Positions 1 through 8,600 of a stretch of DNA of 64,000 nt are shown here, piece by piece (position 1 is the stretch's first letter; every line of letters begins with the position of its first letter). The stretch comes from NORP309 sp964352735 (GTDB lineage: Bacteria; Pseudomonadota; Gammaproteobacteria; Xanthomonadales; Marinicellaceae). The stretch spans positions 18,933-82,932 of the forward strand of contig CAYGTC010000012.1 of NCBI GenBank assembly GCA_964352735.1, in the 5' to 3' direction. Under the pieces are notes generated by a model, which had not been told where the DNA came from, did not search any database, and was given only the letters and a program-made list of their open reading frames with translations. The position numbers and the translations under genes were made by a program.

Positions 1-2
1 CT

Positions 3-680
3 TTGCGAACACAATTGCAAGTACTGGCAAAAACCGTAGAAAAACCGTTACAAATTGATGAAAGTAAAACGCCTTTTGTAATACTGGTAGTGGGTGTCAA
101 TGGCGTCGGCAAGACCACCACCATTGCAAAAATTGCACGCAATTATAAACAACAAGGTAAATCTGTAATGTTGGCTGCTGGGGATACATTCAGAGCTGCT
201 GCTGTCGAACAGTTAAAAACGTGGGGAAAAAGGGAAGACATCGCTGTTGTAGCACAATCTACAGGGTCAGATTCAGCCTCAGTCATTTTTGACGCTGTCA
301 GTTCAGCAAAAGCCAAAGGCATCGATGTATTAATCGCAGATACAGCTGGGCGTTTACACACGCAAGCAAACCTCATGCAAGAATTGGCAAAAATTGGCCG
401 CGTTATGAAGAAAAATGACCCAACAGCACCACACGAAACGTTGATAGTTGTTGATGGTGGCACTGGTCAAAATGCCATTTCTCAAATCAAAGAATTCAAT
501 AAAACCACCACACTTACTGGTATTGTCATTACAAAACTTGATGGCACTGCCAAAGGCGGTGTATTGTTCAATTTGGCTAAAGAATTCGGTTTGCCCGTAC
601 GTTTTATTGGCGTCGGAGAGAAATCCTCTGACCTTAAACCTTATATAGCCAAAGATTTTGTTGATGCACTATTGGACTAG
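3..680 (+). CDS. ftsY: Signal recognition particle receptor FtsY (5' truncated)
   Basis: The SRP receptor GTPase docks SRP-ribosome complexes at the inner membrane for co-translational insertion. The fragment holds the C-terminal NG domain: G1 loop GVNGVGKTTT (about residues 31-40), the DTAGR motif (113-117), TKLDGTAKGG (177-186) and the closing GVGE...DL...FVDALLD. The gene enters from the left edge already inside the domain, so the N-terminal acidic region and true start lie outside the window, and the in-frame TTG at position 3 is not the start. The usual DAGTGQN/DASTGQN motif reads DGGTGQN. The next gene starts inside its last codons. Confidence 0.95.
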   Translation: MRTQLQVLAKTVEKPLQIDESKTPFVILVVGVNGVGKTTTIAKIARNYKQQGKSVMLAAGDTFRAAAVEQLKTWGKREDIAVVAQSTGSDSASVIFDAVSSAKAKGIDVLIADTAGRLHTQANLMQELAKIGRVMKKNDPTAPHETLIVVDGGTGQNAISQIKEFNKTTTLTGIVITKLDGTAKGGVLFNLAKEFGLPVRFIGVGEKSSDLKPYIAKDFVDALLD

Positions 681-1458
681 ACTCTTGTCTGGACATAGCG
701 CAAGAATTGGTGCTTTGTGTCTATTTTTTTTATTCTGGCATCAGGTGTCTTATACTCAAAGCAACGTCATTAATTTATATAACCAAGAACAATCGGGCGA
801 CTCAACCTATTATGCCGAATCTGATGCAGGCAACTGTCGGGTTTCTCCTACCTTAGGACAATGGGCTAACGACTTAACATTTCAAACCGCCCTGAACAAT
901 ACCCAATACATTTCGAATGATCAATCAGCAGGGTGTGGCATCTGCATTCAGGGCCACTATCTTGGCACTGGTTCTGGAGCCACCCCTCCTCCAAAGACCT
1001 TTACCGCATTGGTCGTTGACCGCTGTCCAGAATGTGCCCCTGGTGATCTGGACTTGGCTTTGAATGGTGGTGATGGCCGTTGGGACATCAGATGGAGAGC
1101 GATTGATTGTCCAGTTGGCGATACTAAATTGTCTTATTTGTTCGAAGGCAGCAATCCCTTTTATATCAAACTTGGTGTGCGCAATCATCGCATTGCTGTG
1201 ACAAAACTTGAAATACAAACCCAACCAAACGCACCATTTGTAACAGCAACACGCAAGACTGATAATTTCTTTACCTGTAAAAGTTGCCCGTTTCCAATGA
1301 AATTCCCAATTGCCGTTAGGGTCACAGGAGCCAATGGTCAAATTCTACAAGACCGTATTTTAACATTGACCAATGGTGTCTTATTGGGCGGGCTTAACGA
1401 GGTACAATTTAATTCCATTGATGACCTGATTTTTTTCAATGGTTTTGATGTAAACTGA
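664..1458 (+). CDS. Secreted bacterial expansin (EXLX/YoaJ-like)
   Basis: Expansins loosen cellulose and peptidoglycan-cellulose networks without hydrolysis. After a hydrophobic N-terminal segment (LCLFFLFWHQVSY) the protein has a double-psi beta-barrel with GDSTYY, CGICIQG, DRCPEC and the conserved acidic DLDL motif, followed by IRWRAIDCP. The second, CBM63-like domain begins at about residue 165, where GSNPFYIKLGVRNHR lines up with the RWW...VRNHK strand of Bacillus EXLX1; the surface tryptophans appear as Phe-Tyr. It ends in DDLIFFNGFDVN, a C-terminal signature shared with the protein at 5656-9243. I chose ATG 664 over the upstream TTG codons; it overlaps the end of ftsY by 17 nt, so translational coupling is likely. 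The family is known mainly from plant-associated microbes. The expansin call rests on recalled alignment, not a search. Confidence 0.8.
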   Translation: MHYWTRLLSGHSARIGALCLFFLFWHQVSYTQSNVINLYNQEQSGDSTYYAESDAGNCRVSPTLGQWANDLTFQTALNNTQYISNDQSAGCGICIQGHYLGTGSGATPPPKTFTALVVDRCPECAPGDLDLALNGGDGRWDIRWRAIDCPVGDTKLSYLFEGSNPFYIKLGVRNHRIAVTKLEIQTQPNAPFVTATRKTDNFFTCKSCPFPMKFPIAVRVTGANGQILQDRILTLTNGVLLGGLNEVQFNSIDDLIFFNGFDVN

Positions 1459-1490
1459 TGGAAACAGAAGTCTGATATTGTCTTTAATGC

Positions 1491-1744
1491 TTAACCCGGA
1501 TATTTCATCATAGAATGGAATTTAGGGTGAAATGGCAAAATAGATTAGGAAAAACATCGTCTCAAAGCCCTTCTTAATAGTTTATAAAGCCTCAAGGCTT
1601 TGAAGCGATTTTGTCGAATATATGCAGCCATTTTTTTCATAAAACCATTCAGGTACAAAGTGCCTTTTTAGTAAATTTATCTAACTCACTGTTTTTCATG
1701 GATAAAATCGATTTATTACCGATTTGATTAAATATCCGGATTAA
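1491..1744. repeat. Intergenic repeat element with terminal inverted repeats (copy A)
   Basis: This 254-bp block lies between the convergent expansin and CHAT genes. Its ends are 15-bp inverted repeats with one mismatch: TTAACCCGGATATTT (1491-1505) and AAATATCCGGATTAA (1730-1744). The right end contains the stop codon of the CHAT gene. The left 155 bp (1491-1645) resembles copy B at 9284-9422: both start with ATATTTCATCATAGAATGGA and finish with CCATTTTTTTCATAAAAC, with a different hairpin in the middle (here AAAGCCTCAAGGCTTT). It could be a MITE-like element or a 3'-UTR hairpin family. Confidence 0.55.
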
Positions 1745-4191
1745 CGGTATTTTTTCACTTTATTAAACTGACTGAGCAACAAAAGCATCACACCGCACAT
1801 GATCAGGAAATATGCAGCATAATTCATCACTTTTTCAAAGGATTGAGCTTGTAATGGAATGGTTTGTCGACCATTACCCATTAAAATAAATGCAGACCAA
1901 TATTTGGGATGTGTGGTTGAGGGTTGATTAATCAGTTTGATTTTAGCTTTTTGTATCGCATTGCGAATCGTGTCATCGTTTGATAAGTTACGATAAAAAC
2001 CCTCCATTAACGTCAATGGCGTTTCATCATCAATCTTCCACAATGTACCAATGATAGATTGTGCCCCAGCCGAAATAAAAGCATTGGGTAAACTCAGCGC
2101 ACCAAAGTCTGACTTGCCCGCCAATAAGGCTGTAGTACAAGCAGAAAGAATAACCAATTGACTTCTTAATTTGTATTGAATAATTTCCCAAGCTTGTAAA
2201 AAGCCATCTTCTTGTCCATCACTGGCATTTAACAATAAAGCTGATCTTTCAGATCTGCGAGCAGACATCAATCCATGTGTGGCGAAATGTATGATTGAAT
2301 ACTCATTTAATGATGCCTTTTTATAGTGGTTTTCACTGTCACGATTATCCAATAAAATGGAGGAATTCAATCCTGCATACTGTTTTACCACATGCATTTC
2401 TTTTTTAACAGATGGCAAATCATTCAACTGCAAACCTTGCTCAGAAAAGATTGCTGATAAAAAGGAGTTTTCATCACCATTCAAACCTTTTGATTTACCA
2501 ATAAATAACAATGAAGCATCTTTATTGTTATTTATTGGTTTTTTTTCAAGCATGGAACTGAATTGTGATAAGGACTCAAAATACTCTATGGAATAATCCT
2601 CAATAAGGAATCTATCATCATGATAAAGTACTTCAAAAGGCAAATATCTCACGCCATTACCATTAATGACACTTAAATGATTCACAGACACCAATTGCTC
2701 TTCAATCGGTGTAATTAAATGTTGATAAAGGTTTTGGACGGGTAATTTGTAAAGGTCGCTATCTTCAGATTCCAATAATGATTTAATATTATAAGACTGC
2801 AAACTCAACCCTTTGCAATCGATGTTAAGACTGGTGTGATTGATCTCATGTGATTTAATCACCGCAATTAACAAAGTGGTTCGACCACAGTAATATTGTA
2901 TCAAGGCTTCATCCTGATTCAAATAAGACTGTATCTTGGAAAAATCAATGTTTTCACCCTCAATGTAAAACCTCAATTGAGCGTCTTTTTGAAGATTCAA
3001 CTCTGCTCTTTCATAATGTTCATACAAATGATCCAAAGATTGTTGTGTATGACTGCTGTAATTGTTGGGTGACTGTAAGTTTAAATCAACAGGAAAATTT
3101 TTTTGCTGGTGCTGAGTTTGCAGTAATGAATTCAAATGCACCTCAGTATTGATCAAATTGAGCAATTTGATCAAATCACCAGGATTGTCTCTGATCAATA
3201 ATTGATCGGACAATCCCTTGACTATTTTACGCACTTGTTTATTCAGGCTGACTTTCTCAGGGAATGACATGTCCATTGATCTGGCTTTGTGGTATTCAAT
3301 TAAAGCCTTTTCATAGTAAGTAATAGACAAATCACTATCTGTTTGTTCTGCAGCATGTTCAGCAAGACCCGTTAATGCCTGCCATAAAATCGCTGCTGAT
3401 TGAGCATTTTCAATGATATGATTAAAGTAATAATTGGCGACTTTTTCATTTAAATTTTTCCATGACTTTGCCAGATCTAATAATCTATAAAAATACGCAT
3501 CAGTCATGTCTAATTGTTGGTAATTGTCTGCTGCCAATTCAAAAAATTTGATGGCATCATGATAATTCCCATTCGCATAAAGTGCCGAACCATAAACTGT
3601 ATATGTCCAAGATACTTCAGACAAATCACAGTTGTTTAAATCCATGTAATCATCTAAAGCATGCTTAATGACTGACAAAGCATCATTCACATTGCCTGAA
3701 TCTAAATAGAGTTCACCCAATCTTAACAATAAATCTCTGCTTTCATTATCCAATTGATGCTTTATTGATATGTTTAAGGCCTTTTCATATATGCTTTGTG
3801 CGAGTTTTAGTGCCCCCATTCTTTTATACACTGTACCCAGATTACCTAAAATACTCAATGATAATGATACTGTTTCATTCGATGTTTCATAACTAAGCTG
3901 CTGTTGAATTTCAATTGAAGCTTGTTCCAAATGATTTAAAGCCAACTCAAATTGCCCTAATAGTCTGTGGGTTATACCAATGTTCTTTTTATTTCTGATC
4001 CGAGCGATCACATCATCCTTAGTTATGGCCTGTTTATAAGCCTGAGTAAAATTGATGAGCGCTTCCTGATAATTTGATTGAACGAAATGATCATCATCCA
4101 ATTGTTCATGGTTTATTATTGGGCCACTTTGATTGGCAGAAGATGTATCACCAAAACTGATCATCAACATGAGACCGACAATCATCCTCAT
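1741..4191 (-). CDS. TPR-CHAT caspase-like protein, exported and membrane-tethered
   Basis: CHAT domains are clan CD peptidase-like modules with a His-Cys dyad. The order here is signal peptide (MRMIVGLMLMISFG), TPR-type helical repeats over roughly the first 40%, then a C-terminal CHAT domain with HFATHG (His about residue 635) and LSACTT (Cys about 683), GTLWKID, and a last membrane span followed by basic KVKKYR. The predicted topology puts TPR and CHAT in the periplasm with a C-terminal anchor. It is the third gene after an ECF sigma and its anti-sigma factor, 49 nt downstream of the latter with this start. The frame extends to a TTG at 4218 (24-residue-longer overlap zone); ATG 4191 gives the better signal peptide. 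The substrate is unknown; cleavage of the anti-sigma factor is an inference. Confidence 0.8.
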   Translation of the reverse strand: MRMIVGLMLMISFGDTSSANQSGPIINHEQLDDDHFVQSNYQEALINFTQAYKQAITKDDVIARIRNKKNIGITHRLLGQFELALNHLEQASIEIQQQLSYETSNETVSLSLSILGNLGTVYKRMGALKLAQSIYEKALNISIKHQLDNESRDLLLRLGELYLDSGNVNDALSVIKHALDDYMDLNNCDLSEVSWTYTVYGSALYANGNYHDAIKFFELAADNYQQLDMTDAYFYRLLDLAKSWKNLNEKVANYYFNHIIENAQSAAILWQALTGLAEHAAEQTDSDLSITYYEKALIEYHKARSMDMSFPEKVSLNKQVRKIVKGLSDQLLIRDNPGDLIKLLNLINTEVHLNSLLQTQHQQKNFPVDLNLQSPNNYSSHTQQSLDHLYEHYERAELNLQKDAQLRFYIEGENIDFSKIQSYLNQDEALIQYYCGRTTLLIAVIKSHEINHTSLNIDCKGLSLQSYNIKSLLESEDSDLYKLPVQNLYQHLITPIEEQLVSVNHLSVINGNGVRYLPFEVLYHDDRFLIEDYSIEYFESLSQFSSMLEKKPINNNKDASLLFIGKSKGLNGDENSFLSAIFSEQGLQLNDLPSVKKEMHVVKQYAGLNSSILLDNRDSENHYKKASLNEYSIIHFATHGLMSARRSERSALLLNASDGQEDGFLQAWEIIQYKLRSQLVILSACTTALLAGKSDFGALSLPNAFISAGAQSIIGTLWKIDDETPLTLMEGFYRNLSNDDTIRNAIQKAKIKLINQPSTTHPKYWSAFILMGNGRQTIPLQAQSFEKVMNYAAYFLIMCGVMLLLLSQFNKVKKYR

Positions 4192-4240
4192 ACAATTTTG
4201 TGTCACAGTGACCCTCAAACCAATGTCTCACTGAGTGTAT

Positions 4241-4879
4241 TCACTTTTTCGTGCCATTAATATAGAAATGGAACATGGGGCTCGATTGTTTTTCCACACC
4301 TGTTATCATATTTATTTTCCACATGTAAGTGTTTCCTGTAAGCTGGTTCTGTACATCTTTTGGGATCATTATTTGTTCTGTTATAGTTCCCTCTGATTGC
4401 CAAATCACGCTTAAATTCTCATCAAACAATTCAATTAGTACAAACGATTGTTTTGTGTTTTGAAAAGTAAATCGATCAGGTGCCACTGATAATGTCGCTT
4501 TATTTGAGGGGTTGATGTCATAGTTCGCCGTCGCTCCCCTTTGTACACTTAGTGATTGAAGGTTAACATTGATTTGGTTATTACTGTTATTAATCATCAA
4601 TAAAACGAAGCCAGAAACAATAAAAATTGAGGCCGCAATTGATAAAATTCGTGACTTGTATTTACTTTGCTCAGTGTTAAGCAACCCTTTATTAACGTCT
4701 AATTCGAATTCTCTCATCGGCGCAATAGCTTTGATGATCTCGTGACAATCACGACAATGAGCAATATGTTCTTGAATGTGTTGATGGTTTTTATTGTCTA
4801 TAAAATAATCACTCAATTCTTCACTGCTTGGACAGGTTTTTTTATTTAAGGTGATTACATTATTATCTTTATTCGTCAT
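4241..4879 (-). CDS. Transmembrane zinc-finger anti-sigma factor
   Basis: This is the predicted partner of the preceding ECF sigma factor. The N-terminal cytoplasmic part carries a ZAS-type zinc motif, H-I-A-H-C-R-D-C (His-x3-Cys-x2-Cys, about residues 38-45), which in this family holds the sigma factor. One membrane span follows (about 72-92, ILSIAASIFIVSGFVLLMI) and then a periplasmic beta-rich domain of about 115 residues with no family I recognise. Its ATG lies 4 nt after the sigma stop, with AAGGA seven bases upstream. The order sigma, anti-sigma, CHAT protein suggests that the periplasmic domain senses a signal or is cut to release sigma. Confidence 0.8.
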   Translation of the reverse strand: MTNKDNNVITLNKKTCPSSEELSDYFIDNKNHQHIQEHIAHCRDCHEIIKAIAPMREFELDVNKGLLNTEQSKYKSRILSIAASIFIVSGFVLLMINNSNNQINVNLQSLSVQRGATANYDINPSNKATLSVAPDRFTFQNTKQSFVLIELFDENLSVIWQSEGTITEQIMIPKDVQNQLTGNTYMWKINMITGVEKQSSPMFHFYINGTKK

Positions 4880-4883
4880 ATGA

Positions 4884-5417
4884 TTATTCCTTAAAATTCA
4901 ACTTGGATCTTAATTCGCTCATTCCTCGATAAATTAAGTTTCGCACTTTGGCTTCACTCCACTGTAACTTTTCAGCTATTTTCTCAATACTGTAACCTTG
5001 TATATGAAGCAACACTGTAGCTTTACGATTTTCAGCCAATTGATTGAGCACTGCTTTTATGCGCACAATCATTTGCTCTGCTTGATACTCATCATCTGGT
5101 GACGGTGGCGAGCAATAGTCAATTTGATGCCTTATGGTGCTACAAACATCTTCCATTGTAGATTCTTTTCTGCTTTTTATCTTCCTTAGTGCATCTATTG
5201 CGGTTGTGACCCCAATTCTATAAACATAGCTTTCCATGTTTTTAACAGGATTCTTATTTCTAATGGCTTTTAAAACACGTGTACATGCTTCTTGAACAAT
5301 ATCATCTACGTCATAAATATGTGCATTTTTAACCGTTTTGCTGACCGCTTTTTTTAATAACAACCGATATTTATCCAGCAAAAGCGATTCATTAGAGTTC
5401 ATCTCATCAGAACCCAT
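4884..5417 (-). CDS. ECF-family RNA polymerase sigma factor
   Basis: A group 4 sigma-70 protein with sigma-2 (DVDDIVQEACTRVLKAI; YRIGVTTAIDALRK) and sigma-4 (VLLHIQGYSIEKIAEKLQ, then SEAKVRNLIYRGMSELR, a recognition helix-turn-helix). The frame is open back to an ATG at 5483, but the predicted promoter -10 lies at 5495-5500, which would make that start nearly leaderless. ATG 5417 (MGSDEMNS) has AAGG eight bases upstream and gives a normal 177-residue protein. It heads the sigma/anti-sigma/CHAT operon and is divergent from the lyase-like gene at 5656. The same promoter motif faces both ways, so it probably controls itself and that gene. Confidence 0.85.
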   Translation of the reverse strand: MGSDEMNSNESLLLDKYRLLLKKAVSKTVKNAHIYDVDDIVQEACTRVLKAIRNKNPVKNMESYVYRIGVTTAIDALRKIKSRKESTMEDVCSTIRHQIDYCSPPSPDDEYQAEQMIVRIKAVLNQLAENRKATVLLHIQGYSIEKIAEKLQWSEAKVRNLIYRGMSELRSKLNFKE

Positions 5418-5494
5418 TAATATGGCCTTTGTATTGTTTTTATTTTTTCTATTAAATTGATAAATCATATCAGTTGTCATCATTTTCTGTCTTA

Positions 5495-5525
5495 ATGACG
5501 TTTACTGTTGATAAATTTTCTCACT
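5495..5525 (-). promoter_or_regulatory. Predicted ECF promoter of the sigma/anti-sigma/CHAT operon
   Basis: Read on the minus strand: AGTGAGAAAA (complement of 5516-5525), 15 nt, then CGTCAT (complement of 5495-5500). It is the mirror image of the motif at 5566-5596 and has the same spacing. GAGAA-like -35 and CGTC -10 elements are typical of ECF promoters. Transcription would begin near 5488, about 70 nt before the chosen start codon. Confidence 0.6.
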
Positions 5526-5565
5526 GATCATTAAAAATATATTTAAAAATTTATTTAAAAAAATT

Positions 5566-5596
5566 AGTGAGAAAAAACACTCGCTCAATTCGTCAT
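5566..5596 (+). promoter_or_regulatory. Predicted ECF promoter of the divergent lyase-like gene
   Basis: AGTGAGAAAA (5566-5575), 15 nt, then CGTCAT (5591-5596), identical in both boxes and in spacing to the opposite-facing copy. The expected transcription start is near 5603, giving a leader of about 53 nt before ATG 5656, which has AGGA seven bases upstream. Confidence 0.6.
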
Positions 5597-5655
5597 CCTT
5601 ATAAGCCATTTGAATATGGTCCATTACTCAAATCTGAAAACATGAGGAATACTGC

Positions 5656-8600
5656 ATGAATTACTTAACAAAACGTCCATCAATAGGAATAACTTTAGGT
5701 GAACTTATCTTCTTGATATTCATTCTATCACAATCTGCCTTTGCTCAAGAGTGTAGTTTTGGAGGAACGACTATCGCTTGTTTACAAATCAATAACGATC
5801 AAAATATAGAGAGAACTGATGAAGTCGCATTCTCTTCAATCCCCTTAGCACGATCGATTAATTTGTTAAACATCGACAACTTACAAATCAGAGACAACAA
5901 TGGAACAATCATTCCTGCACAATTTAACGTGATAGCCAGATGGGGTGGTACTGTTGACAATGTAACATTACCAATCAGATGGTTAGAAGTGCTCACCCAA
6001 GACACCCATGCGAATAACTCAATACAAAATTATAGCCTTCATAATTTAACCTCAACTCCTGCTCCGATTGTAAATCCATTAACCGTTAATGAAAACAATG
6101 GTATTTATACGGTCAATACAGGGGCTGCCATCTTTACCATCAATTCACAAAATAACGCACTACTTGACAGAGTAATGATTGGAGGTAATCCAATATACCA
6201 ACACACCCCAGGTGCTGGTCCAGCATTAACCATCAATTCAGGTCAGTTGACATTAGACACATCAACAGTTGGACAAGTCGTCATTGATCCGCAAACATTT
6301 GAGGTGATTGAAAATGGGCCATTAAAAACCAGTTTTGCTGTGCAGGCTCACTTTATTGACACTCAAAATCAACTGACATTATGTGATGATTTTACGCCCA
6401 ATATTCCTGCTTATGAATCCATGGGGTATACCGTCATCATGTCAATGACACGTGGCACAGGCCATTTAGACATGCAAGTCAATTTCAGAAATGAGTGCAT
6501 TGATGCCATGTTCCAACCATTTACCACTGGGGTGAACACTTTTGATTTAATGGAATGGAACTTTCCGTTAAATTTCACTGCAACCAATAGGTTTTATTCC
6601 AGCTCTGCTGCTGTTGCTTCAACAAATATGAATATTCGTGTTGCTCAAATGAAAGGAGCTGGCAATCCATGGCAACGCCGTGCATCAGTTAATTTAAATG
6701 GCACCGTTACTGAAAATTCAGAAGCCTTAGCCAATCCAATGGTGGCCGCCTCAAGTGGTCAAAACACTGCCATGGCACAAATGCCATGGATGAGGTTTAG
6801 AGAACCTCAAGCATTAAGGGCCAATAACAATAATATTTCTCTTCAATTTATTGGCGAACCTCTGGCCGTAGGCGGAGGCAAAGGGCTGTTTAACTTTGCC
6901 AGAGTCAGCTTTTTGTCAGGTGTCAATCAAGCAGCTCAATTGGAAACCATCAGAAACACGAATCAAGCCGCTTTAGAACGAGGTTTAACACCAAGGGCCT
7001 CGTTAGAAGACACCAATAGATCTATGGTTTTTCCCAGTTTAGGCAACAACAATCCTTCTCTCTTGAAAAGTGAATATGAAAACTTTATCACTCAGTTCCA
7101 TAACGAAACTGTAGGTCCTGGTGGACAACATGAATTGGCAAAAACTTATGGCTCTCAATTATGGCCTGATACCCAAGGTTTCAGCTGGCCAAATGTTGAA
7201 AATGTTATTGGACCAACAGACAACCCGAGGGGAATCAATTATTGGTCAACCAATCGAGTTGAACTGATAGAATATTTCAGAACAGGTAACCCATTATGGG
7301 TATGGGATCTATCTTTACCTTTGACATGGCAACAAATTTTTAGTGCCTATGTCAACAAAGGAGAAAATGTAGACAACTTCAAAAACGGGTTGAATTTAAC
7401 CAGCCCCTTATGTACTGGCCCTAATTTCCTTTGTGAAGAAGGACAATGGTATAGATATGGTGGAGGTTCAGATGATTACGGCTATACTTGGGGTAATTTA
7501 GGGTATGTAATCAGACCCAATTATGCCTTGAAAAGGCGGTTTGCCATTGCTGGTAATACCGTAGTTAATCGTTACAATATCCCAAGAGCGATGCAACAAT
7601 TAAGAGAAGAAACCGTTAGTCAAGTCGACTTGAGAAGACAAGTGATTCAACACTTCGTACAATTGGCCAATTGTGCTGAATTCGTACCGGGAGTTGAAGG
7701 TCAGGCTTGTCACAATAGGTTGATTGAAGTGGTGACAGAATTGGCAGAAGAAAACATGTCAACTGGATTGATGTGTCAAGCGGACATTCAACCTGCAAAC
7801 CCAAGTCTCTGTATGCCAATTGGAGGAGATACCAGCCTTAATTGGTGTGACTGTGTGACCCCACAACAATTCATCAATAACAGTTTAATTTCACCTTTCT
7901 TACACAGAATGTTACTCAATTATGGAGATTTAGGTGGTTCATTGGCATTTGGATTAAGTATGAATTCATGGCATGTCTATCGTTCTGCGATCGGCATTCC
8001 TGAAGCGCAGCGTCCCATTGACCCAACTGACCCTGCACGACCTGCCATAGATTCCTTATCTGACTGGCTCAATCAACCAGGATGGGATCAAGATGTGACA
8101 CCATTTATCGTGCAAGATGTCAGTGTTATTGATGATGACCCCTTTACAACTGATCCAGGAACAATCATAGATGAAAATTTAGTTCTAGACCCAAACAAAC
8201 CTCATACAGCTGTACAATTTTTACTGGCTCACTCTATCAATCCAAGCCTTAACTTATGCAATGTTGCTGCCAATGCACTCAACGACCAATTCATGCTTGA
8301 TGCTTGGGATGATTATCAAAATTTGGGAGGCTGGTTAAAAGGACCTGCTGAAATCATGCAAGGCATGGCTTTTGGCATTGGTGTTTTTGATGATTGTGCT
8401 GCTGGCATAGGCAACAGCCCAACTGTTAATATTACCAACCCAACTGATGGTTCAAATATAGAGCTGGGGACTCCGATTCAATTACAGGCCAATGCAAATG
8501 ATACAGAAGATGGAGATTTAAGTGCCAATGTTAGTTGGTCATCAAGTATTGACGGCAACCTTGGCACAGGTAACTCTATCAGCGCAACTTTGTCCGAAGG

